Numbered from the stretch's first letter, positions 31,746-43,460 are shown. The stretch: 64,000 bases of DNA from Isoetes taiwanensis (GCA_021234155.1 JAJEKV010000213.1:124001-188000); one strand, 5' to 3'. The notes: a model not told the origin generated them from the letters alone. A program made the numbers and translations.

Positions 31746-31970
31746 CATGCCCGGCATGAAATGAATAAAGTTACTAATGCAATTCACGCGAGGCGTGCTT
31801 TTAATCAAACCAATTCACGCCGAGGGTGTGTTTTCAAATCAATCGACCACGCGCGTGTTTTCAAATCAATTGGTTGACTTGAAAACACCGGGCGGAATTG
31901 ATTGATTTCAAAACGCCCTGGCGTGAATTGGTTTGATTTGAAAAGCACTGGCATGAATACAATTTATGAA
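31746..31970. repeat. Cluster of CACGC/GCGTG palindromes in a larger inverted repeat
   Basis: Contains CATGCCCGGCATG, CACGCGAGGCGTG, CACGCGCGTG and ACGCCCTGGCGT. AATCAAACCAATTCACGCC (31803-31821) is inverted at about 31919-31938, so the whole forms an imperfect stem of more than 100 bp. Confidence 0.75.
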
Positions 31971-32099
31971 ACCAAGTTGATTACCTTTTGTATAGAAATG
32001 TCTTCCCATTTCATTCAAAGTTGCACTAATCTCAAACTAAATCTGCAGGTGAAGTATTGGCATCCAAGATAACGACACCTCCTATAATGCATAGTGATT

Positions 32100-32905
32100 G
32101 TAGAACACTTTTTGGCCTGTTTGTTCGCCTGCACCGATGATGGCCTTTTGTGCCTCAACGGAATCTTTGCCCGCCGATGATGACATATTTAATATCATCA
32201 CTTGATAATAGCTCCTCGACGTTCGTCCCACACAAGAGCTTGTTCAAGATCATATCCCAAGGTAGCACATCCGCCGGGCATAGGCATTTGACCCGGATTA
32301 CTAATCATGCTCAACAATCTCCATGGCATGTGCCGGATCATATCTCCCGCTAACATAAATGGAGCTTGGTGAACGGATGAGGGACTTCACATGGATCGCA
32401 TAAAAAGTTTCCTTAAGACCCAATGGATAATGGTCGGCGTACTTATTCAAATTTTTGTTCATGGCCTCTAGTCTGCGCCACTCTGTCTGTTCATTCTCAA
32501 AACAAGCCTCCATGCCTTCTCGATAACCGCAGTTGAACATTCTTCCCTAGATCTAGGACCCTTTTAGAAGCTTTCAAGTCGGCTAATTCCCTAGCTTGCC
32601 GCAAATAGTGACTTGGTGTGGGTTTAGTGAACATGCCTCTACGCATACCAGAACCCTTGGCAAATAGATATTGGCGTGAATCGCTACATTGGTTGGTCAA
32701 CCATACTTAAAACATGTCTCACCGCTCACATCTGTCTTCATGAACGTGATCCTTGTATGCGAGTTCTACAAAGTGAGTAAGTCGAAAGCGTGATCTTTCT
32801 TTTCTTCGCTTCGTGGTAATCTCCAAGAGCAATTTGCGCTTGGTGTCATCCTCTTCCTCACAAGAGATTAGGATCCCTTGTTTGGCCATCTTGTTCCGCT
32901 TCCTT
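32100..32905 (-). pseudogene. Unknown minus-strand gene fragment in transposon
   Basis: Pieces in order on minus: 32897-32703 (MAKQGILISCEEEDDTKRKL, stop after CER), 32700-32497 (RQARELADLKASKRVLDLGK), 32540-32301 (YPLGLKETFYAIHVKSLIRS) and about 32300-32110 (VLPWDMILNKLLCGTNVEEL). Frames change at each step. Not recognised. Introns or consensus errors could explain the breaks. Confidence 0.4.
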
Positions 32906-35900
32906 TTTCCTCGAGAAGAGAGTTAAGTCGAAGCTTGCCATTTGTCTTGGCAAGGTCAACGCATCACTAAGCACCCTCGCCCATTTCCTCTTCGTATGTG
33001 GGTGGTCGAGTGGTTGCTATAAGAATCGGCCCTTCATCATCTAAGGTGAGATCATATGGTAACGCATGATCCGGTCGTCGGCCCTTGCTTTCTTGGCGGG
33101 ATTAGAACCCGAATTAGTAGGGTTTTCTTCCTCTTGAGCATCGCAAAATGAAGATGAGCACTTTTAGAGTACTTTTCGTAACAAGAGATCACGCCATGCA
33201 TTTAAACCTAAATTAGTACAAATCACGCTTAGCGTGTTGGTATCTCCTATTATTGACCATGCTATCGTTAATTTGAAACTAAATTATTTTGCATCCACAT
33301 TTTAAGCTACATACCCTTCATGAATCCATATTTCACACTATTTAACCTCATTGAACATTGCTATCTCCAACTGCCTAACACCGCTATATTCTATATATAA
33401 AACAGAGCAAAATTATGTTCTACGTAATCGGACAATCGAGCATTAATCGATGTTAATACTTAAAATTCATGCAAAGCATAATAACTCAAACTCATGCAAA
33501 GCATATTAAGTGAAAGGAAATATCTCAAATTCATGCAAGCATAATACTCTCCACACAAAGGTGTATTCTCGTGGCAAATTAAATACCTTGAATAGGGTTC
33601 TCGTGGTATTCTGTGGTATTCGATCAACGCCCTCAAACTTGAGAAGAGCCGGGTTTAGAGATTCCTCTTCCACCGCTTCCTCTGCCCCGTCCCGACCTCG
33701 ATTCGCTTTAGAAGACATCTCCGAGTCACCTAGTAACAGAGCCCGTTGTCGCCGGATACGCCGAAGCTGCTCAAGAAATAGCTTTTTCTACCTGACGAGA
33801 AATAGAGAAATTTGAATTTCAAGAAAACACAAAATGCGTTTCAAATATTCTTGATACATACAAATAATAATGACGAAGACCATTCACGTGACTTCTTTCA
33901 TTAAGTTTTTAAAATCCCGCCAAATTTATCCCGCCCTAAACGTAGTTAACCTAATCTTTCTTCTAATTCGAATTTTCCCGACCGCCAGAGTTTCCATAGC
34001 GCCTTCAGCTTCTCAAATCAGCTTCAGGAGACTCAAATCAGCTTCTCAAGAATGGCTCTGTAATTCGGGTACTCATCTCATTCCAATAGCTTGAACATTA
34101 ATTTCCAATAGTAGGTGTCGAATAGCAATTTTCTCGCAATTGTCGAAGATGAATGTTTCATGTTAACTACAAATCAGAAAAGGAAAGTAGGATTATGCAA
34201 GATCGACTCCATCGATCCGATCGTCAAACCGCCATGGAATTCGCCGGGGGATAAGTATGTCCGAAAGTTACAGTGATTAATCACCGCGCTATGGATGAAG
34301 CTTTACCTCGGCAGAGACATTCCTTGGGGATACGGTTGGAGAAAGTGTTGGAACATTTGTTGCATGGCCAAGAAACCGCTTAAAAAAAAGGTATGTAACA
34401 TGTATTACATTGTAGAAATATAGAAGTAGACAAAATTTGTTGTATTCATTGGAAAAAGATTACAATTGTATATAATGCGGATAAACCGGATAAACCGCAT
34501 AAAAATCCCGTGACTATGTTTCAAGCCCGCCCATCGAGTATTTTGGGCTATCGATACTCCCATTTCCATTGCAAGGCATAGTGAATTCTTCCGTAAAAAC
34601 CCCAAAGAAAAACACCGTGCTCTAGCTCCACCACCCCCTCCCGCTCCACCTCCACCTCCTCGCCGCTCCTCCTCCCGCTCCACCCCCGCCCATTGGTTGA
34701 ACCTCCAATGCATCAGATAGCCTGCGTAGTGGTTCCATTGGTTGAGCCATCTCCATTGCATCAGATACACTTTGTGGTAGTGGTTCGTGTTGGGGCATCG
34801 GGCATAGAGGCTAACCACTAAGAAACGCAGCCCTCATTTTGAATCTCGAGCCGACGGATGTAGATTCACTCTCGATCAATGCATGTACCTTGCATTCTCG
34901 GAAGTGATTAGATAAGAGGGCGAAGCCTCCGGCGATTGGAAGCAAGGGCCCCGTGAGCCCGTGATCTATCATTGCCCTGGCGCTCCGCCGCCATCATCAT
35001 TACTTGATCCAAGTACTCCTGTGGGTTGCAAGATCGGTGCTCCAGCCGAATCGGTGGTTCGGCCGGTTCAACCGACTGGAGATTGAGCCTAAAACCGAGT
35101 CGGGCTGTGTGATTGCTGGCCCAAATGTAATTCCAATCCATCTTCGCCACCAACCGGATGATTAATGTAACCCGCATCTATCAATAGGAAGTGAGCTTGA
35201 GTATCGTGATTCACGCCCGGGCGTGTTATATTTCTTTTATTTATAAACTTAGAAACTAAGAGACACGCCCGGCCGTGTTTAGCGTAAAAGTTGAAAGTAG
35301 GGATACAATTGTTTGCACGCCGTGTAAACCGCTATATAGGAAAACTATACACTTTCTAAGTGTATTCAAGAGGCGCGGTAAATAATTGCCCGGCCTTTAT
35401 CTATTTACTTATCTATCTGCATTGTGTTTTTTTTTCTCCTCCTCACGAAATGAGCGTGTATTCATGTTGAAGGCTAATGTTACCCTAAAACACGCTTTTA
35501 GCGTGTTTCAAATATTATCTTCAGATTTTTCTAATGCTTTCTACTACACTTATTCATAATAGAAACTTGCATGCAATAGCATGATTAATTCAGATGAGAA
35601 ACTCAAGAATTTACTCGAACAAAGAAGCGGATGAAGTTTATAAAAACTATTCCGGTTTTCATAAACATCATCGCTTCCTCTAGCCGAAAGCAAATGCAAA
35701 AGCTTGTCTTCTTGGATTAAACCCGCCATTGAGATGCAACTTAAAACTAAAATGAAAACTAACCTTGAGTTCGAGGCTGGAAGGATTCAAGAACGGAGGA
35801 CTATGCTTGTGGTTTTAATTCGAGGCTTTTCGATTCTGCACCTTAGTCCTCTGCTTTTGGTTTTAATTCGAGTCTCCGATTTCCTCCGCTATGATGCTCT

Positions 35901-36059
35901 GTAACAAAAAGGCGAGTCTTTTAGTAAGTTAGGAATTGCCGTAAACCAAACATCTAACATTGATGAATATAAATCTGCTCACCAAGATTTCGACGGCGGA
36001 TCCAAACACGCAGGTTAAAACGCAAATCGTATGAAGGAAGGAAGAAAATGTAGGAACTT
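32906..36059. other. Transposon interior with few coding signals
   Basis: Mostly AT-rich DNA. One open frame on minus (33718-33506, SKANRGRDGAEEAVEEESLN) may be an exon but has no recognised domain. CACGC/GCGTG palindromes stand at 33224, 35212 (perfect CACGCCCGGGCGTG), 35263, 35311 and 35488. CATTGGTTGA...CATCAGATA is repeated near 34691 and 34737. Confidence 0.55.
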
Positions 36060-36150
36060 TGAGAGCGTAAAATGGATTTATATAGGCACAATTAGAAAAA
36101 AGTTAGCGTGAATAATTGATTGCTTGATTAACACGCCATGCATCGGCCTT
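36060..36150 (-). promoter_or_regulatory. Promoter-like module 1 with TATA box
   Basis: On minus TATATAAA at 36084-36077. The module GAGAGCGT..GATTTATATAGG..TTAGCGTGAATAATT..AACACGCC (plus strand) is repeated at 37303-37375. Confidence 0.5.
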
Positions 36151-36910
36151 CCCTACGGACATGACATGTATATGGTATATATGGAGAATATTGCATTTCA
36201 TGCAATAAATTCTCACGCATTTTATTCCATTTATTGCATTCGAAAAAATAGAATTTAGAAATTTTATATAGGCTACATTAAAAATGATTGTAAAGGCAAA
36301 ATTATGAAGGCTAAAAAATGACTTGTAAGGTTGGGGAATTGTTTTAGGTCGATAGGAAAATTTCCTATGGTTCTTGTGACTAATCGTGAGAGATTTCTCA
36401 TGTGGTTGATTTATAGTGTTCCCGGAGACTTTGTTGAGACAAAATTTGCAGATACAAAATTCTAGAGAGACAAAATTTTAGAGAAAACAAAAGCCTTTGG
36501 AGCCAAAATAATTGAGAATACAGTTTGATTTTATCCAAAAAATTTATGTACGTAAAAACTGCTTTGAAGAAAACTGTTTGAAGACAAAGTTTATGAAGAA
36601 AAACTGCTTGATTTCATTAAAACAGCTTGTATGTACAGATGCCCGAAGGCTTGGAAGCAAATGGTTCAAGGCTTTTCACACAATTTAGAAAAAATGCCCG
36701 GAGGCGTGTCCAAAACTTCGTAAGAATGGAAACAAAAAATGGGCCTTGGGGATCTGCAGATCACTCTTCTTCCACGCCCGCAACAAAGAAGAAAGAAAGG
36801 TGTTAGAAAAGAAAGAAAGGTGCAAAAAACAAAAACAAAAAGAAATCACATGCAAACCTGGTTCATCTCTTAACCACTCCAAAAACCGGGTCGAATTGTC
36901 GACCTTCTTC

Positions 36911-36961
36911 CTCCTCTCCTCCTCCTCCTCCTCCTCCTCCTCCTCCTCCTCCTCCTCCTCC
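36911..36961. repeat. (CTC/TCC)n trinucleotide microsatellite
   Basis: About 16 units of TCC/CTC, followed by a longer imperfect CTCCTC-rich region to about 37110. Confidence 0.9.
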
Positions 36962-36967
36962 GAGATT

Positions 36968-37168
36968 TCATTCTCTGCTTGTGGTCAAGCCAACCCGGAG
37001 CAGAGCTGTTTCATGCTCTTGGGAGGACATCTCCTCCTCTTCCTCCAACTCCTCCTCTTCCTCCTCTTCGTAATCGAGGAATCGGAGGAGCTCAACTCCT
37101 CCTCTTCCATAACGGGAATCAATCATCCTCCTCAACCTAATCGAGGAGAATTGGGGAAAGAAAATCAA
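36968..37168 (-). CDS. Possible acidic protein exon downstream of promoter module 2
   Basis: Open frame on minus with DSRYGRGGVELLRFLDYEEE and a Glu-rich run. The Glu run comes from the CTC-rich repeat and may be fortuitous. It lies about 150 bp after the TATA box at 37318-37325, which is the only reason to list it. Confidence 0.25.
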   Translation of the reverse strand: MIFFPQFSSIRLRRMIDSRYGRGGVELLRFLDYEEEEEEELEEEEEMSSQEHETALLRVGLTTSRE

Positions 37169-37299
37169 TGAGGGGGAATTGAGCTGGGTTCTTCAACCCG
37201 ACGCCTCTTTGAGGAGACCTCGGGTTCTTCATGAAGGTCGAAATACCGAGGCTGAACGCTTCATGGCGGGTAAAAAAAAATTGGGACAGTAATGGAGGT

Positions 37300-37385
37300 C
37301 TTGAGAGCGTGAACCGATTTATATAGGGTTAATTAGCTCTTAGCGTGAATAATTTATTGCCTCAAATAACACGCCAGCGCATTTA
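37300..37385 (-). promoter_or_regulatory. Promoter-like module 2 with TATA box
   Basis: On minus TATATAAA at 37325-37318. It shares GAGAGCGT, GATTTATATAGG, TTAGCGTGAATAATT and AACACGCCA with module 1, in the same order. Confidence 0.5.
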
Positions 37386-37845
37386 AATTTCCCAGCCTAT
37401 ATTATCTAGTCTAGGTATATTATTATGGATAATAAATTCTCACGCCTATTAGTTATATGTCTTTTTCAGAATCATATATCCAAATTTTCGATAATTAAAA
37501 TTTGATATATTTATATAAATGTCATTTCCTTTGTTGTTGCCATGAAAATTTTGTTTTAAATGATTTCGTTTTACGCCCATTGTTATTATTATATTAAACC
37601 TATTTCCAAGGAATTTCTTGCTTTTAAAAAAATTTGATTTACCTCTACATATTCCATAAATGTAACGTGACTTTTTTTTATCTTATGGTGTAATAATTTT
37701 TCTTACTCATTGACTAAAAAGGGTGCAATTTGCCTAGGTCAATGGTGCCCTCCAACTCAAGATGGTGAAAAGAGCAATATCAATGAAAACCAACTCCTAG
37801 CAAGAATGTTGAAGAAAAACAATTAGTCCTCTATAGTAGGGTGCA

Positions 37846-40614
37846 ATGGAGGAACAAGAAGGTGAGAATCATGCACAAGTGCAACAAGGAAATAGTAGGC
37901 CAAGGAGTCATTGTGCTAGCGAGATCATGGTCAAGCCGTTAATGATGAAAGGCTAGGGGAAGACAATATTGGTATTGCAATTTCGATGTTGGAAGACAAC
38001 TGAAAGGTAAAGGTTTGGGTGACAAGGAATGTTTTGGTTGTGTCAAGCAATTGAGGTTCCTTGCATCATGGCATGGCCTATAAGTAGTGTTCAATTTGTG
38101 GAGGATTATATTTTTCCAGAGCCCGAGGTTGTTGGGGACAATGATTGTCTTGATATTGATCCATTGGCGCTTGGAACTCTAAACCTAGGCAAAAGGGGAG
38201 AAGTATCACGGTTGCCATGACATTATCCTAGCAAAAGAGCCAAGTTGATTAGTGACACCAAACGCGGAGACAATGGTGAAGGTTAGGGGCTCAGATTGTT
38301 GTTGGAGTGATTGTATGCAATTCTTCACAATAGAACAATTGGTGGAAGCAAGAGCCACTTTTCAAGAGTACACCGCTGATGAGAGGAGGACCTACATGTA
38401 CACAATCTTGAGCATGCACTTCAAGATGAAAGAAACCCAAACAGAAAAAGATACCCTTTGCTAGGCAAATGGATATGTGCAAAAGCATGGCAGAGTATCC
38501 ATGCAATTCCAACTTCTTCATGGCATAATTGGCAAAAAAAAACAGGCAGAGGGGAACAGGATTGCTTTACATGGAAATAATGGTTTGTTGAGACCAACAG
38601 CTAGGACCGGGCTGCCAGGGGAGATATTTGAAAAATATATTGATTTCAATGCAGTCTATGCCACACAAAAAGCAGAAGGGATGAAAAGGGAAGAGCAGTT
38701 GTTGAGAAAAGGTTGCCATCACATTGTACTCAAAAGAGTATTTTGGAAGAAGTGAATTCCCTACTTCGAGAATTGGGAATTCTTCCAATATCCCAACCTA
38801 GCTTTAGTAGGTTATGGAAGAAGCATTTCAATCATGTCACCATAGCAACTTCAAACAACTTTGCAAAGTGCAATTTATGTGCTAAGTTGAAGGAGACTCT
38901 TGATAAGACTGTGCAACCTAGTCAAAGGGCTAGGATAAGGGAGCATATGAAGGACCATATGACTGACCAACTATCATGTAGATCATGTTATTGGATGTGG
39001 AGGACTTTATCTGCATTGGAACCCAATAACTATTTATGTATTATACATGACAAGATGGACCAGCAAAAGACTTGTCTTCCACAATTCAAGTACATACCAA
39101 AGTCATGTGGAAGATCATACCCTTTACAGATCTCAATGACTGGGGCAATCTTGCATGGGCAGAATCAAACCTACTATGGCCATTTTAGTTTGGAGTTGTG
39201 GAGTGATGGTCCAGATTTTCATATTGGGAGTATCATGAGGTGTTTGAGAAACTATGAAAATGGATACAATGGTCACCTCAGGACCTTACATAAAATTAGC
39301 CAGTGCACTACATAGAGCATTGTTAGATGGAAACCCTAACAATATTGAAAAGTTCAGCAAGGCAAGGTTTAGGAAGCATGGGTCTAATGAACATGTTGGA
39401 GCTTCAACTTCACGTGCTAAACCTCAAGATCTACCCAAAAGGTTTCTCTTGCAACTTGATAATTGTGCCGGCCAAAATAAGAACAGGTGGATGTTTTCTT
39501 TCCTATCCTACTTAACAGCTGTGGGGATATTTGAAAGAGTTAATTTAGGGTTTCTTATGCCCGGGCATACCCATGAGGATGTGGATGCATTATTTGGCAA
39601 ATATAGTTGTATACTGAAGCAGCAAACAGTGACCAACTTTCCTAGGCTAATGGAAATCTTGCATGAATGCACTACTCCAAACCCTATAGCTTCTCTCATA
39701 GAAGAAGTGCCCGATTGGAAGAGCTTTGTGGATGGTTATACATTGGATCTTGAAGGTCATTCCAAGCCTCTGCAGTTCACTTTTTGGGTGAGAGATGGGA
39801 TTCCAATCTTCCAATGGAAGATGAGACCTTCAGAGGATGAGTGGAGAGGAGGGGAGGAAATATGGCGTAGAGATGAGAATGGCAAGCCTATGATACCTCT
39901 AGGTCAACCAAAAGCTAAGCAATTGGGATTGACTAAGGAAGGAATCCAAGACTATATAAAGCATTGGCAAACCAATCCAGATGACACCAACCGTGCCTTG
40001 GTGGCTTACCGAAGAAGGTGATTAACCCTGTTGGGGAGATAGACACATCCTCGGATGAATTGAAAGAAGGGTGGTTGCCTAAGACTAGGTGGAAGACCTT
40101 AGCAGTCTGCCGAGGATTTTGATGACACTATAAGTAGCATTCATGCAAGCAATATGCTCCTCCTCCTTCGACAAACACTATGTTGGTCCTAAGAACAATA
40201 GGCCAAAGTTTCTAGGCATGGATGCTTATGAACCTTCCATCGACTTGGAATGCCACCAATTTGTGGTAGTAAAGCCATCAGATTTAGATACATATCCGGT
40301 GTGGTTGGGGTTCACTATCTCTCGATATTTGCAAAGAAGAAGGTAATATTAACTTCAACCATGTGTGGGTGGAATGGTGGGTCCAAAGGCATCGAGCTTG
40401 ACCAACGTGATCGGATAAAGAAAGGTACTCAGATTGTTGGACAAAGAGATGGAGGAGAAATGAAAGTGATCCCGATCTTTGGCTAGACTATGAAAGTGTT
40501 TTGTACTCATGGACTCCAAACACTATTCCAGCAAGAAATGCGAGAATTACAATACCCGGGATGTGGGGAAGAAGGCTATGATATCATTGGGGTGCTTGAA
40601 GAAAGTTGAATAAC
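37846..40614 (+). pseudogene. DUF7869/Sola-like DDE transposase
   Basis: A likely start at 37846 (MEEQEGENHAQVQQ) is followed by stops. Long frames run 38252-38464 (SDCCWSDCMQFFTIEQLVEA), 38477-38755, 38713-39315 and 39254-40021. Candidate catalytic carboxylates: IIHDKMDQQKT (first D), LLQLDNCAGQNKNRW (second D) and GFLMPGHTHEDVDALFGKYS (third). DNC-x-x-x-NKN then GHTHED-x-D is the signature of the DUF7869 transposase group. A CNLC...SCRSC zinc-binding-like pair precedes them. The C-terminus (HQFVVVKPSDLDTYPVWLGF) also fits the group. Frameshifts and stops make it inactive as read. Confidence 0.8.
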
Positions 40615-40778
40615 TATGTAAATTTTTGTTATCACGTTTTTATGATATGGTGCTATATTGTGAAATATTGACTATTTTGTAAATAACATGATATTACGTT
40701 TTCATAATTTTGAGGTGAAATGTGTGAATTTGAATATGCTACTAAAAACATGCAATATGAAATTTGTCCCAAAATTAA

Positions 40779-40809
40779 GACATAAACCCAATTTAATTGA
40801 ATGATGGTT
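40779..40809. repeat. Right TIR of 12.35-kb transposon
   Basis: Ends ...TTGAATGATGGTT before the CTTT target duplication at 40810-40813. Confidence 0.95.
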
Positions 40810-40813
40810 CTTT

Positions 40814-40999
40814 GGTTGAGGAGTTTCTGGAAAATTGCAACATGGAAACACACCATGGTTTCACTCACGCAACTGGTTCAGTCCAAATCCCTTTGGAAAT
40901 AATAGCAAAAGCTCTCAGAATACCAAAAGCAGAGGATACTATCAAAAACCTCACAAAGTTTATTAACAGAGCAGTTGAGAGTCCGGATCCTCTCATGCA
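40814..40999 (+). pseudogene. Gypsy-2 reading frame resumed after transposon
   Basis: Reads VEEFLENCNMETHHGFTHAT then IPLEIIAKALRIPKAEDTIK, in the second copy continuous with the protease frame (51113-51847). Not an RT. Function unknown. It stops at the foldback element. Confidence 0.7.
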
Positions 41000-41534
41000 T
41001 TAGGAATTTTTTGAGATCATAAAAGGGCCTTCTAAGAACTGCTGACTAAGCTATATGGACTACCAATCAGAAAACAGAACTGGTAATCTAGTCAGCAAAA
41101 CAGTTATAACTAACTCACTGGATCACATTTTCTAGCATAAGTGTTGATAGAAAAGTCCAAATGAGCTCTTGTTTGGTGCAATAGATAGATCTCATTGAGA
41201 TCTTTCCAACCTTGGGTGGTTTTGCATATTTTTTAGCCTCGTAGGATAGTAAACCATTTTTTTTGAAGTTTTGACAATCATAAGTGGTTAAAATATGTAC
41301 AAAGCACCTAAGGTTGGAAAGATCTCAACAAGATCTATCTATTGCACTAAACGAGAGCTCATTTGGACTTTTCTATCAATAGTTATGCTAGAAAATGTGA
41401 TCCAGTGAGTTAGTTATAACAGTTTTGCTGACTGGACCCGTCAGGCTCTGATTTCTGATTGGTAGTTCATTTATCTTCATTTGGCTTAGTTGGCATGTTT
41501 TGAAGGCCCTTTTTTAATCTCAAAAAAGCCCTAA
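41000..41534. mobile_element. Foldback MITE, 535 bp, absent from the sister copy
   Basis: Outer ends TTAGG...CCTAA. The first about 225 bp (41000-41225) are inverted in the last about 235 bp (41300-41534) at roughly 85% identity by eye, for example GGATCACATTTTCTAGCATA in both arms. The sister copy near 51838 reads CTCTCATGTATGAATAAG without it. The border may be CATTAGG...CCTAATG with ATG on both sides. Confidence 0.88.
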
Positions 41535-42110
41535 TGGTATGAATAAGCACAGTATTGCAAGTTGTTAGAAATCATTATAGCCCCTTATCCAGGAGCTAAA
41601 GAGCACCTGATAAATATAAATCCAAATAAGTCTTGCCAGGAAACCATGATGGACGTGGCTCTCTTTATCAAGGTCAATCATTTACCCTTGGTTTGCATTC
41701 AATTATTTGAACAAATGTGTACAAAGGGGTTTTTGATCGATGCAAGTAAGAGCTTCTCTATTGAAGAACAAGCTTTAACAGGAGTTAGAAGAAGGAACGC
41801 CTATTATTTCCATAAGAGATATCGAGTCATTTATGTTACAACCCTCAGGTTAAGCAAGAAGACCCTAAGAAAAACCCCAAAAAGGGGGATAAGGTGAGTG
41901 AAGATCCCAAGATCTTCACTAAAAAGGGGGATAATGTATATGACCATGACCGGCGACGTCAACAAAAGACCGAAGAGGTGGTCGTCGATAGTAAGGACCG
42001 AAGCAGAGTACTGGAAGCTGTTAGAAGTTTACAAGAGGACGATAGTTGGGGCTGGGCAAGCGGATCAAGCGAGAAGCGACCAAAGAAACAATAAAGGCCA
42101 TGGGGTTGTC
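41535..42110 (+). pseudogene. Distal reading frames of gypsy-2, unknown
   Basis: 41562-41897 (IIIAPYPGAKEHLININPNK, then FIKVNHLPLVCIQLFEQMCT) and overlapping frames to 42167. It is repeated nearly unchanged at 51863-52468. No pol motif. May be a non-autonomous element's private protein or captured sequence. Confidence 0.45.
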
Positions 42111-42262
42111 CATGGTGCAACAAGTTCATGTAACTTTGAAATATGTTTTAAAAAAATAACAAGTTAGCTTAGTAAATATTTAAATAGATGTGCTTTGGAC
42201 ATGTGGCCAAAAGGCACTAGGTTACAGTTAAGATTAAATATTAGAAAACACAAAAAAATAGA

Positions 42263-42492
42263 TGTTGGGGATTATCCCAACTTAGGATTGCAATGTTGGA
42301 CGGCATAGATTAATTGTTTGGCATTATAAATAGAGAAAAGAAACGTTGTGTATGTTGAGGAAAAACTTTGGAATAAAAATTGTGATGATGTTTTCTCCTT
42401 GACGTTGCTTTGAGGTTTGTGTATGGCGTGTTGCTTATGTTAATTGTTAAACGTCAAGATGTTTTAAATGTTTTATAACAAATAACATAACA
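42263..42492 (+). repeat. LTR-like segment at the end of gypsy-2, copy 1
   Basis: Starts TGTTGGGGATTATCCCAAC, a common plant LTR opening, has TTATAAATAGAG as TATA box, and ends AATAACATAACA. It is preceded by an A-rich purine stretch. A matching 5' LTR was not found near 25 kb, so the assignment is tentative. Confidence 0.5.
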
Positions 42493-43453
42493 ACTCACCT
42501 TGGAGGATTGGTATTGGGATGGTCAGTTAGCTTCGTGGGAGTTCTTTCGAGCTCGCTTTTGCCTGAGGGGCAGTGACTGGGCTATCTGGGAACAAGTGGC
42601 GATGAGTATTCCACTGCACATACCTATAGTCCCTCAGGATTATGTGGTGGTGCAGGTTTAGAAGATTCATCCGGATGTTGTGTCTTCTTGTTTTGTGCGG
42701 TCTTGTTACCGGGTGCTGGCTATTCATGACACATTGCCCCCTTCGGGCAAGTGGTCTCTGGAGCTTAGGGTTCTCGATGGCTCGGTTTGGGCGTGGACAT
42801 GGAGCTCACTTCCCCACCGAAGGTTAGGGTGCTTCTTGGTGGTGTGGTGCAATCACCGTCGACGTGGTGAATGCCCTTGTGAGTCGGGGCTTTAGGGTGT
42901 GAGCCCTCTACGCCCCCTTGTTGTGGCCTTCATCGAGACCGTGGAGCATTGTGCGGGTTTTATGCCCTCACTTGCGTGCTGCTGGGATTGGGTTAGGGGC
43001 TCGGTTTGGTGAGATTGACTATCCGCCAGATTGCCGCCTATGTGTATCCTGGTGCTTGGCAGCTCTTATGAAGCAAGCCTTGCATCCGTCGCGTATTTGG
43101 TTGGTGTGGCTGATTTGGAAGCGGCGGCGGTTGTGGATCTTCGGGGGATTCAATAGCTTGCGACCTCTTTGATTCCTCGACTTCGTACAAAATTTGTTTC
43201 AAAGCTTTTACGGTGTTCCCGGGATTGGTAGAGCGGAAGTTTGCTATTTGGCGAGGACTTCTTGGGTGTTGTAGATGGTGATGGTCGGGTTTGTACTGTG
43301 AAGTAGAGTTTGCGTTTTTCTATGAGTTTGTTATGGAGTGTCGAGGTATCATTTGTCTCTTTGAGGCAGTTCTCCTTCCTCCTCACTTGCTTTGTAACAT
43401 TACTATTCTTTTAATATATTGACGACATACGTTCTTCAAAAAAAAAAAAAAAA
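42493..43453 (+). mobile_element. 5'-truncated L1-type LINE, copy 1 (scrambled at CAG/CTG)
   Basis: Same LINE 3' end as 52775-53731: zf-RVT region, 3' UTR, poly-A (43438-43453). Here the frame is broken. Nearly every CAG or CTG of the other copy is altered (for example TTGGCAGGAC to TTGGCGAGGAC, TTCCCAGGATT to TTCCCGGGATT). Confidence 0.85.
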
Positions 43454-43460
43454 CAAAAAA

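Larger units (their letters stand above)
28462..40809 (+). mobile_element. 12.35-kb DNA transposon with DUF7869/Sola-like transposase and cargo
   Basis: Ends are 31-bp inverted repeats (28462-28492 and 40779-40809, 29 of 31 matching) starting AACCATCAT. CTTT flanks both ends (28458-28461, 40810-40813). The paralogous block at about 51650 reads AATG-CTTT-GGTTGAGG without the insert, so the empty site confirms both limits and a 4-bp target duplication. The transposase gene is at the right end on plus. The left 9 kb carries minus-strand gene fragments. A 4-bp duplication is what the Sola superfamily makes, which fits the transposase type. Confidence 0.93.

Noticed and set aside
28462-40809. Maverick/Polinton or endogenous giant-virus insert
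   Set aside because: No polymerase B, packaging ATPase or capsid motif. 4-bp, not 6-bp, target duplication. The transposase is of DUF7869 type, not a retroviral-like integrase.
42263-42492. Firm assignment as 3' LTR of gypsy-2
   Set aside because: TG...CA ends and a TATA box fit, but no matching 5' LTR or PBS was found near 25 kb. Kept as LTR-like only.
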